The notes under the pieces are model-generated. The model searched no databases and was not told the origin of the DNA. It saw only the letters and a program-made list of their open reading frames with translations. 42,464 nt of DNA from Planctomycetaceae bacterium. GTDB lineage: Bacteria; Planctomycetota; Planctomycetia; Pirellulales; Pirellulaceae. Below, in pieces: positions 27,342 through 35,610 of this stretch; positions within the stretch are counted from its first letter, which is position 1, and the number at the start of each line of letters is the position of its first letter. The DNA lies in the NCBI GenBank assembly GCA_007121535.1, contig SKKK01000247.1, forward strand, positions 1 to 42,464, in the 5' to 3' direction. A program made the translations under genes and the position numbers.

Positions 27342-27510
27342 GGGACCGGTGGCTAGCGCCATTCCGCTCATTGGTTGGGAACGGTGGCTAGCGCCATTCC
27401 GCTGATTGGTTGGGACCGGTGGCTAGCGCCGTTCCGCTCATTGTCTGGGACCGGTGGCTAGCGCCATTCCGCTCATTGTCTGGGACCGGTGGCTAGCGCC
27501 ATTCCGCTCT
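27342..27510. repeat. Five tandem 35-bp repeats with GGCTAGCGCC core (locus B)
   Basis: The core GGCTAGCGCC begins at 27351, 27386, 27421, 27456 and 27491, an exact 35-base period. Units read GGGACCGGT, the core, then ATTCCGCTCATTG with small changes; the last three are nearly identical. A single inverted half (CTAGCCGCC) lies at 27316-27324. The array fills the 276-base gap between the DUF1549/1553 and DUF1501 genes. It shares its core with the repeats at 21158 and 35198. There are no unique spacers, so it is not a CRISPR array. Confidence 0.9.
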
Positions 27511-27523
27511 CCTTTGCCGATTC

Positions 27524-30500
27524 TTAGTGACGTAAAAGGAACTCGGGACTGTTGATCAAGGCCCAGGCGAGATCGATCCACACGTCCCGTCCTTTGGCAA
27601 CGCCGGTCTTCGCATGTTCCTCGACGGCCTGGATATCCCCTTCCGTGGGAAACCGCGAGAGGATCGTCAGGTATAGCCTCTCGGCGACTTCTTCCGTACT
27701 GCCGCCCGATGCCAGCAGTTCTCGCAACCGGGGACCGTTCTGCAGCTTGCTCTGGATGGTGGCCGAGTTCAACATGTGCAGCCATTGAGGCGTGGCGAGT
27801 TCGCTGACGCGCTCTGCCTGCATTCCCGTGTCGCGTCCCGATCGGCCGAACAGGGCCAGGAACGAACTGGTGATGCTGCCATCGGCCAGAGCCACCGCAG
27901 GCATGTCTTCCGGGATGTACGTGAATGGCTCAGGAACAGCACTGGTGTAAAGGTCCGAACTGCCGGTGATGTCGTTCAACGCATCGATCAGCACCTCGGC
28001 CTCTAAACGCTGCAACGGATAGCTGGCAAAGTGGACATGGGCTTCCGGGTGATCGGAGCGCGGGATCGACGAAAACTGGTAGGTCGTCGAGGTGAAGATC
28101 AAACGCTTCAGATGCCTCAAATCCCAGCCGCTGGCGACCAACTCGTCCGCCAGGTAGTCCAACAGTTCGGGGTTGCTGGGCAGATTGTCTTCCCGAAAGT
28201 CATCCGGTTCGTGGACGATGCCTCGGCCCATCGCCCAGGCCCAAATGCGATTGGCGATGGCGCGTGCGAACCAGGGATTCTCGGGACAGATCAGCCAATC
28301 CGCAAACACCTTCCGGGGATCGCGGTCGGGAGCAATGGTCACCTCGGTCCCATCTGGAAAGACTGCCTGCAGCGCTTCGAGCTGGCCGATCGGTTGTTCC
28401 AGCGCCCCGGCGATCTGATTGGTCACGGCCACCGACTGGTCGACGGCGTCGATTCCCGGCGCCACGCTGCCCGGCACGGCAACCGAGTTGTACGGGTCCC
28501 AGAAGACGATCTCTTCTTTCCACTCGCTGGTGGGTTTGTACCCGACCTGCGAGAAGAACACGGCCGTACCATCGCTGATTTCTTCCGGCCACAGATGGAT
28601 GCGTGATCCCATGAACGCCAGGGCCACGGCCGCCGCCAGCGCGTCGGGAGTTTCCTCTTGAACGGCACGGTAGAAGTTGACCGGCCCGACGCGGTAATTG
28701 CTGCCGCTGGACGTGAGCAGCTCGCGAGCGAATTGGTCATAAGGCTTGTTCTGGGCGATCGATTCCCAAATCCAGCGGTGATAGGCTTGGGCTGCGTTAG
28801 GCCAAAGCGTCACGGGAAACTCGGCCTTGATCCTTAGAATATCACTCCACCGCATGGACCAATAATCGGCATGCTCGGACCGGTCCAGCAAACGATCGAT
28901 CAGGGCGGCTCGTTTGCCCGGATCTTCGTCTTCGAGGAACGCTCGGGCCTCGTCCGCAGGTGGCAGCTTGCCGATCAGGTCCAAGTAAGCGCGGCGGATG
29001 AACACCGCGTCGGAGCAAAGGGCCGGTTCGATATCCAGCTCGGCCAATTTTGCCAGAACGATTTCGTCGATCCGGTTCGTCGGCTCAGGCGAATCCGGGA
29101 TCTCCATGATCGCGGGGATCTGCCGGGACGCGACCAGCCGGTAGAGTGCCGCCTTGGCCTGTTGAGCCAGCATACGTTTCTCGTCGGCGGTCGCCATCGC
29201 TTCCGTGTAGGCGGTTCGAGTCCTGGCCGCTTCCTCCTGCAAAGGAACGGCGGCAGCTTCTGCCTGCTGGGCAGCCTGTTCGTCCGCTTCATGCGACTCT
29301 TTGGCTGCCGCGATCCGTTCCTTGAGGTTCACCAACGCCTCTTCGGCCGTCTTCTTTCGATTTTCGGCGCGGTTCAGCGCCTGAGCGGCGTTCCGAGCTT
29401 GCACTGCGGCCTGTTCCAACGCCTTTGCCGCCGGATCCAACGCGGTCTTCGCTTCGTTGGCCAGTTTTCGTTTGGCCGCCGCTTTGGCTGCCGTCTCTTG
29501 GGCGGCCGTTTGAAGCGCGATGATTTCCTCGGCCGCTTCCCGAGCCGCTTGATGGGCGGTCGTGGCAGCGGCGACTTGCTCTTGAGCGTCGGCCAAGGCT
29601 TGATCGGCCGATTCTCTTTGCTGCTGGGCTTCGGCCAGCTTCTGCGCGGCGGCAGTCGCCGATTCTTGAGCTGCCTGCTGATGCTCCTTTGCCTGGTCCA
29701 CCGCCGCTTGAGCCTCATCGGCGGTTTGACGTTTGGCAACGGCCCGGTCCGCCGCCTGCTGCTCTTCCTCGTCCGACCGATCGGCATCGTCGGCGACCTG
29801 CTCGGCCGCAGCCTCGGCGGCTTGAGCGGCCTGTTTCGCCTCTTCCAGCGCCGCAGCGGCGGCATCGACCTGTGCCTTCGCATCGGCCAGAGATTGTTCC
29901 GCCGACTCTTTTCCTTCCCGAGCTTCGGCCACTTGTTGAGCGGCGGTCGAGGCCTCGGCTTGAGCTTGTTGTTCGACCTTTTCGGCCTGAGCCAGAGCGG
30001 CGGCGGCATCTTCTGCCGCTTGAGGCTTGGCGGCCGCCCGTGCGGCCACCTGTTTCTTTTCCTCGGCGGTCTTTTCGGCCGTTTCCGCCGCCTGTTCGGC
30101 AGCCTCGAAAGCCGCCTTGGCGGTCGCGACCTGTTTTTCAGCGCCCGCCACCGCCGCGTCACTCATTCGCTTTTGAGCGGTGGCTCGAGCCAGCGCTTGT
30201 GCGGCGGCGGCGACTTGTTTTTGCGATTCCTGCTGCTCAGCGGCTGCCTTTTGCGACTCGGCTTCGGCGAGCCGTTGCCCGGCGGCTTCCGCCTGATCTC
30301 GAGCGCGCTGTTGGTTCTGTTGGGCACGAGCCACAGCGGCCTGCGCCGTCTCGGCTGCCCGGCGCAAGTTCGCTGCGTGCTCCGCAGCCTTTTCGGCTTC
30401 ATCGTCCAGCCGATTCGCGGCTTCCTCAGCCTCCCGCGCAGCCGCCTCGGCTTGTTGCGCCAATTCTTCCGCCGCATCGTACGCCTCTTGCAGCGGGGTG

Positions 30501-30913
30501 GCAACGGCTCTCGCCTCTTCCAAAGCCTTATCTCGCGGCGGTTTGGCTTCGGCCGCTTCGGCCAGGGCTTTGATCGCGGCCGGCACCGCCGCTTTGGCTT
30601 GTTCCAAATCCGTTACGCCGCGCTCGCCCGCCAGGTTCCTTGCTTCGGTGGCCTTTTGGCGTGCGGCCCTGGCGGCACGGCTTGCATCCGCATAGGCCGT
30701 ATCCGCCTTGCGCATCGCATCGCGCAACGGCCCCAGCGCCGCTTCCGCTTCTCGGGCCGCCTGCTCGGCCGCGGCATATTCGGCTCGGGCCGTCGCCTCC
30801 GCGTCTCTTTCAACGGACGGTTCCGACGATACCGACTCCTCGCCAATACTCACGACGGAACCAAAAGTAACGAGCAGGCCCGCCACAAACGCCAGGATGT
30901 TCTTGATTTGCAT
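27524..30913 (-). CDS. DUF1549/DUF1553 protein with a long Ala/Glu-rich coiled-coil N-terminus
   Basis: This encodes 1,129 residues. A signal peptide (MQIKNILAFVAGLLVTFGS) is followed by roughly 550-580 residues of Ala/Glu/Gln/Lys-rich heptad sequence, with repeating AAQ/AEA/AEEA phrases, predicted to form a very long coiled coil. From about residue 600 come DUF1549 (FIRRAYLDLIGKLPPADEARAFL, YWSMRWSDILRIK) and DUF1553 (NPWFARAIANRIWAWAMGRGIVHEPDDF, SWDLRHLKRLIFTSTTYQFSS-like). The CxxCH heme motif often found between these domains in the family (CARCHNHPF type) is missing; the equivalent place reads FMGSRIHLWPEEISDG. The ATG at 30913 has AAGG nine bases upstream; another in-frame ATG lies at 30979. 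It heads the cluster with DUF1501 and PPC genes. Confidence 0.88.
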   Translation of the reverse strand: MQIKNILAFVAGLLVTFGSVVSIGEESVSSEPSVERDAEATARAEYAAAEQAAREAEAALGPLRDAMRKADTAYADASRAARAARQKATEARNLAGERGVTDLEQAKAAVPAAIKALAEAAEAKPPRDKALEEARAVATPLQEAYDAAEELAQQAEAAAREAEEAANRLDDEAEKAAEHAANLRRAAETAQAAVARAQQNQQRARDQAEAAGQRLAEAESQKAAAEQQESQKQVAAAAQALARATAQKRMSDAAVAGAEKQVATAKAAFEAAEQAAETAEKTAEEKKQVAARAAAKPQAAEDAAAALAQAEKVEQQAQAEASTAAQQVAEAREGKESAEQSLADAKAQVDAAAAALEEAKQAAQAAEAAAEQVADDADRSDEEEQQAADRAVAKRQTADEAQAAVDQAKEHQQAAQESATAAAQKLAEAQQQRESADQALADAQEQVAAATTAHQAAREAAEEIIALQTAAQETAAKAAAKRKLANEAKTALDPAAKALEQAAVQARNAAQALNRAENRKKTAEEALVNLKERIAAAKESHEADEQAAQQAEAAAVPLQEEAARTRTAYTEAMATADEKRMLAQQAKAALYRLVASRQIPAIMEIPDSPEPTNRIDEIVLAKLAELDIEPALCSDAVFIRRAYLDLIGKLPPADEARAFLEDEDPGKRAALIDRLLDRSEHADYWSMRWSDILRIKAEFPVTLWPNAAQAYHRWIWESIAQNKPYDQFARELLTSSGSNYRVGPVNFYRAVQEETPDALAAAVALAFMGSRIHLWPEEISDGTAVFFSQVGYKPTSEWKEEIVFWDPYNSVAVPGSVAPGIDAVDQSVAVTNQIAGALEQPIGQLEALQAVFPDGTEVTIAPDRDPRKVFADWLICPENPWFARAIANRIWAWAMGRGIVHEPDDFREDNLPSNPELLDYLADELVASGWDLRHLKRLIFTSTTYQFSSIPRSDHPEAHVHFASYPLQRLEAEVLIDALNDITGSSDLYTSAVPEPFTYIPEDMPAVALADGSITSSFLALFGRSGRDTGMQAERVSELATPQWLHMLNSATIQSKLQNGPRLRELLASGGSTEEVAERLYLTILSRFPTEGDIQAVEEHAKTGVAKGRDVWIDLAWALINSPEFLLRH

Positions 30914-31279
30914 CGCAATTCGCCTTGAAGATGGACGGTGGGAGCCACTTGTAGGTCTTGCAGACAAAGCGGCTTTCATCGGAAGGTAACGGCGAACCAA
31001 ACTGAGTGCCCCCCCGGTTCGCGACCGATCGCCATTCGCAACCCGTCACGTCCAGAGGACACTGACATTCATTTTCGCCTCATTTTATCAACAGGTCGGG
31101 AAATCTGCCAAGTCGCGAAAGCCGGAATTTTCGGAAATTCGTGCAAAACAGCACTAATAGACTAGGTGTATCTACCATGCAGGGCATAAAAACAGCACTG
31201 CGCGGTCGTGCGGGCAGCCGAGTTCGAGGGGCCGATCGGCTGGCAAGCGCCACGGATGATGGTGGCTGGCAATGCCTGT
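30914..31279. other. Intergenic region upstream of the DUF1549/1553 gene
   Basis: No gene is supported in these 366 bases, which separate two minus-strand units. A short direct repeat (AACAGCACT twice, near 31145 and 31191) and an AT-rich patch near 31140-31190 may belong to the promoter of the DUF1549/1553 cluster or the end of the ATPase unit. No clear terminator hairpin was recognised. Confidence 0.3.
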
Positions 31280-32515
31280 CTATTCTTCGATCCCAAGGAA
31301 TTCTGCAGGAACTGCACGCAGGATCTCTTCGGTGCTGGTCAAGCCCTTGGCGACTTTGAGGAGTGCCGCGTGGCGGAACGGGATCATACCGTTTCGCATG
31401 GCCGCTTCGGCGATCTGCTCGGCCGTGCTGTGATCGGCGATCAAGCGGCGAACTTCGCGGTTGAGCGTCATGACTTCGAACAACCCGGTGCGCGCAGCGT
31501 AGCCCGAATATCGGCATTGTTCACAGCTTCCCGGGCCATAGATGGAGTGACCTTCCCCGGGTTGCAACAGATGTTGAATTTCCCGATACGTTTCGGTTGC
31601 GTCTCCGATGTCGAATTCCATCCGGCAGTTCGGGCACAGGGTGCGTACCAGCCGTTGGGCGATGATGCCCAGCAGGCAACTGGACAAGAAGTAAGACGGC
31701 GCACCCAAAGCCAACATGCTCTGCGCCGCCGCTGCCGATACGGGCGAGTGCAGTGTGGACAAAACCAGGTGTCCGCTGTTGGCGGCTCGCACCGCGGCGA
31801 TGGCCGTTTCCTGATCGCGGATTTCGCCCACCATGATGACGTCGGGGGCCTGCCGCAACACGTGTCTGAGCAGTTCAGGAAAATCGACGCCGATTCTTGG
31901 ATGGACATGGGACTGGCGAATCCCATCGATGGCGTATTCGATGGGATCTTCCAGCGTGTTGATTTTTCGTTCGCCGTTGTTCAAGGAAGACAGGCAGGCA
32001 TAAAGCGTGGTTGTTTTGCCGGTGCCCGTGGGACCGGTCACCAGCAACAGTCCGCTGGGGCGGCCCAACAGGGCCTTCAGCGTCTCCAGCTCATGCCGGG
32101 TCATGCCCAGGTGCTCGACGCTTCGCAAGCCCGCATCGCGGTCCCACAATCGCATGGTCAGATCTTCGCCGAACAGGGTCCCAATGCAGTTGATACGGAT
32201 ATCCAGGCGTCGGCCGGCTTTGGCGTGCAGCCATCGTCCTTCGCCCGGACGGCGGCGATCGGCGATGTCCATGCCCGACATGGCCTTGACGTGCGCGATC
32301 AACTGACGGCTGAATTCACGTGGTACAAAGGCGATCGGTTCGATTTTTCCCAGTCGCCGCATGCAAATGTTCCCACACGACTCGTCGCTCAACACATACA
32401 AATCGCTGGCCTCCATCGACGAGGCGAAGCGCAGCAGCGAGTCGACAGCCGGTTCGGCCTCCATGTCGGCCAATTGTGCCGGATCGAAATGTTGCTTGAA
32501 GACCGGTTCGTTCAT
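31280..32515 (-). CDS. GspE/PilB-type secretion ATPase
   Basis: This encodes 411 residues, shorter than typical GspE/PilB (about 500-570) because the N-terminal MshEN-type domain is reduced to a short N-terminal lead-in. All ATPase motifs are present: Walker A GPTGTGKTT (161-169), Asp box TLEDPIEY (187-194), Walker B VIMVGEIRDQET (226-237), His box HLVLSTLHS (249-257), and the tetracysteine zinc site CPNC (294/297) with CEQC (331/334) followed by GYAARTGLFEV. The zinc site marks it as GspE/PilB-like rather than PilT. It would power type II secretion or type IV pilus assembly, but no other such genes are nearby. It overlaps the STAS gene by four bases (ATGA). Confidence 0.9.
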   Translation of the reverse strand: MNEPVFKQHFDPAQLADMEAEPAVDSLLRFASSMEASDLYVLSDESCGNICMRRLGKIEPIAFVPREFSRQLIAHVKAMSGMDIADRRRPGEGRWLHAKAGRRLDIRINCIGTLFGEDLTMRLWDRDAGLRSVEHLGMTRHELETLKALLGRPSGLLLVTGPTGTGKTTTLYACLSSLNNGERKINTLEDPIEYAIDGIRQSHVHPRIGVDFPELLRHVLRQAPDVIMVGEIRDQETAIAAVRAANSGHLVLSTLHSPVSAAAAQSMLALGAPSYFLSSCLLGIIAQRLVRTLCPNCRMEFDIGDATETYREIQHLLQPGEGHSIYGPGSCEQCRYSGYAARTGLFEVMTLNREVRRLIADHSTAEQIAEAAMRNGMIPFRHAALLKVAKGLTSTEEILRAVPAEFLGIEE

Positions 32516-32868
32516 TTGCTGGTCTCCTGTGCCAATCGGATCGCGCCTCCTTCATCATCTGCCATTTTGAAGATCAAATGCATGTTCAAGATCTTCATCA
32601 CGTCGCGGGCGAACGGAGCCAACGAATGCAGGATGAACACGCCGCCGGCAGCTTGAAATTTTCGCTGACACGCCAGCAGCCACCCGACGCCGCTGGAATC
32701 GATCGTATCCAGGCCATGCAAATCCAATAACACTTTGTGATGGTAGCAGTCCGGACCCAGTAAATTCTCCAGGGGTTCGCCTTCCGCGACCAGTCGCTTT
32801 TGGCACAGATCGCCGAAGGCCTCGACCAGCGTCAAACCGTCCAACTCTGATTTGATGGCGAATTTCAT
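32512..32868 (-). CDS. STAS-domain anti-anti-sigma-like protein
   Basis: This encodes 118 residues of a single STAS domain. VLLDLHGLDTIDSSGVGWLLACQRKFQAAGGVFILHSLAPFARDVMKILNM shows the SpoIIAA/RsbV signature including DSSG, whose serine is the usual phosphorylation site. The ATG at 32868 has GGAGG six bases upstream. Its stop overlaps the start of the ATPase gene (ATGA), so translation is coupled. The pairing suggests a phospho-switch acting on the ATPase or on a kinase elsewhere, which is inference. Confidence 0.85.
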   Translation of the reverse strand: MKFAIKSELDGLTLVEAFGDLCQKRLVAEGEPLENLLGPDCYHHKVLLDLHGLDTIDSSGVGWLLACQRKFQAAGGVFILHSLAPFARDVMKILNMHLIFKMADDEGGAIRLAQETSK

Positions 32869-33409
32869 CCCATCCCTCCGTCGAGTGTTCCGCAAAGATC
32901 AAGCCTGGACAACGCAGCAGGTGTCCAGCAGACATCCCCTCCAAGATGGCCACCGCGACCAAACTAGCCCTCATACTACTCTTGTTCTTTCATGCTATCA
33001 AGCGACCGAAAAAATTCCGCGTTGAACGAACTTGCCCCGGGCAACACATGCGCCTACGATGCATCGACGCCCTTCGAGCCTGAAACGAGCTGGCTGCACC
33101 GAGGCTTCCCCCTCGAAAGTAGCGAGCCGATGATCGGGCAGCGAAAGATTCTCGATCCACGAAGGATCGCGGCACAGGGATGCGGGTTGTGAGGGACGGG
33201 TGACGATGGCGGCGGCCATCAATCACTTCGCCCGGGTCGTTCGATATCGGACCTTCGAAAATCGGACATCTTCCTTCACATTCCTTGTGGTGCCTTCGAC
33301 GACCAGACGCACCGACTGCTTCAGTTTCGCCATTCATCACCACCCGCACCGGCTTTGATGATTCTGCGGATTTCGAGCGGTTTTGTGCATCGGACGGTCG
33401 TCGTTTTGT
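32869..33409. other. Divergent intergenic region between the STAS/ATPase unit and the S41 peptidase gene
   Basis: No gene is supported here. It contains a stand-alone copy of the repeat-end sequence at 32904-32916 and, at its right end, the peptidase promoter candidate. A minus-strand frame of 219 codons crosses it but shows no domain, has unnatural composition and runs into the peptidase gene antisense, so it was left out. Confidence 0.4.
32904..32916 (-). repeat. Single copy of the GCGTTGTCCAGGC repeat-end motif
   Basis: GCCTGGACAACGC on the plus strand is the exact complement of the 13-base core found at the ends of the elements at 21158-21337 and 35198. Here it stands alone about 36 bases upstream of the STAS gene start, without the GGCTAGCGCC units. 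It could be a remnant end or a separately used site. Confidence 0.6.
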
Positions 33410-33438
33410 TTGCTCAGGGGCAAAAGCTGACTTATATT
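33410..33438 (+). promoter_or_regulatory. Promoter candidate for the S41 peptidase gene
   Basis: TTGCTC at 33410-33415 and TATATT at 33433-33438 are separated by 17 bases and lie 56 bases before the ATG at 33495. The spacing and AT-rich -10 fit a housekeeping sigma promoter; the -35 box is weak. Confidence 0.45.
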
Positions 33439-33494
33439 CATCTGTCCGGACTGCATTGCCAGCCCGCCAAACCTCCAGTGAGGATGCGCCCTTG

Positions 33495-35201
33495 ATGAGA
33501 TTCCATCGGAACTGCCTACAATTTCGCAAAAGCAAACCCATCGCCCGGCTCATCGACTGGGCGACGTTGGCGGCCGTCGTTGCGATGGCGCTGGTGCTGA
33601 CACCCGTCGCTCGCATTCCGGCCCAGGTTCGGATTCCGGCTGAATCCATGGCGGAACAGGACGCCTGGCAAGCCGTATTGCGGCGTGGTCGGGACCTGGA
33701 AAGCCAGCGGCGGTGGGGCGAAGCATTGGCCCACTATGAAAGCGCACTTCGCGACTTTCCCAACCAGCGAGACTTGTGGGAACGTCTTTCACGAGCGCGA
33801 TCGCATTTCGATCTTGCTCGCCGCTACGAAGATCGATCGTACCTGCAGTCGTTGCGTACCGTTGAAGAACAACAAGCCCTGGACCTGTACGAGGAGATCT
33901 TGGCGAAAATCGAATCGCATTACGTCAGCCCTCCCGACTGGCAACAATTGGCCGAACGGGGATTGACCAGTCTGGAAATCGCGCTGGCGGACGAAGCGTT
34001 CCGTCGCCAAAATTCGCTGCACGCGGATGATGCCACGATCCGGTCGTTCCAGGAAAACATCCATCGCCGCATGGGAGTGACGGTCGTCCAAACTCGCCAA
34101 CAGGCTCGAGAAGTGGCGGGGAATGTGGCGCGAGTCGCCCACCAGAAGCTGAAGCTGCCGCCGACGGCGACGATCCTGGAATTCGCCTGCGGCGCCACCT
34201 CGTCGCTGGACCAGTACTCCACTTTTCTGACCAGCAACCAACTGAAGGACGTGTTCTGCCAGATCGAAGGCAATTTCGTCGGATTGGGCATCGAGCTGCG
34301 ATCCCAGCAACGATCGTTGGAGATCGTCAGTATCATCCGCGGCAGTCCGGCAGATCAAGCGGGATTGCAAGCCGGGGATCGGATCGTCCAAGTCGATGGA
34401 GTCGAGACCGACGAGATGTCGACGGACGAAGCTGCCGATCTGTTGAAGGGGGGCGAAGGTAGTTGGACGGAATTGCGGCTGAGGGACCCCGAGGGCGTCG
34501 AACGGCAAGTTCGTCTGATGCGCCGTCGCGTCGAAGTTCCCAGCATCGAACAGGTGAAGATGGTCGACCCCGAATTGGGAATCGCCTATATCAAGTTGTC
34601 CAGTTTTCAGAAGACGACCAGCCGGGATCTGGACGCCGCCTTGTGGGACCTGCATCGTCAAGGCATGCAGACGCTGGTGATCGATTTGCGAGGCAATCCG
34701 GGCGGCTTGTTGAACGCTGCCGTCGAAGCCGCCGACAAATTCCTGCCCTCCGGTAATATCGTCTCGACACGCGGCCGCAACACCCATGAGGACTTCGACT
34801 ATCGAGCCCATTCGCTGGGAACGTGGCGAGTGCCCTTGCTGGTATTGATCGACCAAAACACGGCCAGCGCCAGCGAGATCTTCGCCGGCGCCATCCGCGA
34901 TCATCGCCGCGGGACGGTGGTCGGTCAACGCAGCTACGGCAAGGGCTCGGTCCAGGGAATCTTTACGTTGAACGCCGCGGATCTGGGCGTCCGCTTGACC
35001 ACGGCGCGATTTTACGCGCCCGGCGGTCATCCGATCAGCCGGCGAGGCGTCACCCCGGATCTGCTGGTCCAATCCACTCGAAAACCGGACGCCGATCGCC
35101 CCCAGCGCTCGCTGGACGAGACGGATGTCACCCTGCAAGCCGCCATCCAACACGTCCGCAACCAACAGCACGCCAGCCAACCCCAGGTCCGAGCCCACTA
35201 G
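33495..35201 (+). CDS. S41-family C-terminal processing peptidase (CtpA-like)
   Basis: This encodes 568 residues. An N-terminal signal/anchor (IDWATLAAVVAMALVLTPVARI, 20-41) is followed by a helical TPR-like lead (about 55-210), a PDZ domain (about 265-335; GSPADQAGLQAGDRIVQVDG) and the S41 protease core. Catalytic Ser458 (in NTASASEIFAGAI) and Lys483 (in SYGKGSVQG) lie 25 residues apart, as in the D1 C-terminal processing protease. It probably trims or degrades exported proteins in the periplasm. The ATG at 33495 is chosen over upstream in-frame starts because sequence before it is not protein-like and GAGG lies about 11 bases upstream. Its TAG stop is provided by the CTAG end of the repeat element at 35198. 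Confidence 0.92.
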   Translation: MRFHRNCLQFRKSKPIARLIDWATLAAVVAMALVLTPVARIPAQVRIPAESMAEQDAWQAVLRRGRDLESQRRWGEALAHYESALRDFPNQRDLWERLSRARSHFDLARRYEDRSYLQSLRTVEEQQALDLYEEILAKIESHYVSPPDWQQLAERGLTSLEIALADEAFRRQNSLHADDATIRSFQENIHRRMGVTVVQTRQQAREVAGNVARVAHQKLKLPPTATILEFACGATSSLDQYSTFLTSNQLKDVFCQIEGNFVGLGIELRSQQRSLEIVSIIRGSPADQAGLQAGDRIVQVDGVETDEMSTDEAADLLKGGEGSWTELRLRDPEGVERQVRLMRRRVEVPSIEQVKMVDPELGIAYIKLSSFQKTTSRDLDAALWDLHRQGMQTLVIDLRGNPGGLLNAAVEAADKFLPSGNIVSTRGRNTHEDFDYRAHSLGTWRVPLLVLIDQNTASASEIFAGAIRDHRRGTVVGQRSYGKGSVQGIFTLNAADLGVRLTTARFYAPGGHPISRRGVTPDLLVQSTRKPDADRPQRSLDETDVTLQAAIQHVRNQQHASQPQVRAH

Positions 35202-35361
35202 TGCGTTGTCCAGGCGAAATCTTGGGGTCGCGATGAGTGAGCGGCACGGCGCTAGCCGCCGGTCTTCCGGTCGCCGGGGAACCGGTGGCTAGCGCCAATC
35301 CGTCCAGAACGGTGGCTAGCGCCAATCCGCTCACAACGGCGGCTAGCGCCAATCCGCTCAG
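35198..35361. repeat. CTAG-ended repeat element with three direct GGCTAGCGCC units (locus C)
   Basis: The left 65 bases (35198-35262) match the right part of the 21158-21337 element on the opposite strand with about two differences: the CTAGTGCGTTGTCCAGGC end, a spacer containing CTTGGGGTCGCGA, then the inverted core. Three direct cores follow at 35287, 35314 and 35341, 27 bases apart. No matching right-hand end is present; the array runs up to the stop codon of the small minus-strand gene. Like locus A it lies between convergent genes. Confidence 0.8.
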
Positions 35362-35610
35362 CTAACTTGTCGATCCCAAGCTCAAAATCAATTGCACGCT
35401 GGCGCGCAGCTCGTCGCTGAAGCTGGCGAACTCTTCGTCGGTCAACAGTCGCTCTGCATGAATGTGAGCCAATTGAAACAAGGCCGTGGAACGTCGCGGA
35501 TGATCGAACAACGTGGCCAGCAGCTCGTCCCGTTTTTCGACCAGCCGGCACAGGGCCACGTATCGTTCGTGGCCGCTCTTGTCATGTTGCGTCAGCTTTG
35601 CGTTTTGCAC
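35362..35610 (-). CDS. Small hypothetical protein overlapping the 678-residue gene
   Basis: This encodes 82 residues from a GTG at 35610, charged and helical (RYVALCRLVEKRDELLATLFDHPRRSTALFQLAHIHAERLLTDEEFASFSDELRASVQLILSL). I do not recognise it. The sequence has good protein character in this frame only after the overlap with the larger upstream gene (19 bases), which supports a coupled downstream gene. There is no in-frame ATG and no clear Shine-Dalgarno, so the exact start is uncertain. Its stop codon abuts the repeat array. Confidence 0.5.
   Translation of the reverse strand: MQNAKLTQHDKSGHERYVALCRLVEKRDELLATLFDHPRRSTALFQLAHIHAERLLTDEEFASFSDELRASVQLILSLGSTS

Noticed and set aside
27342-27510. 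CRISPR array, because of five regularly spaced 35-base units
   Set aside because: The whole 35-base unit repeats with no unique spacers and no cas genes are nearby; it is a simple tandem array.
28871-30928. 685-codon plus-strand frame rich in Phe, Gly, Leu and Arg
   Set aside because: It mirrors the Ala/Glu-rich coiled coil of the DUF1549/1553 protein on the other strand, whose low-complexity codons keep several frames open.
32990-33649. 219-codon minus-strand frame in the gap before the S41 peptidase
   Set aside because: No domain, no RBS, unnatural composition, and it overlaps the start of a well-supported gene on the other strand.
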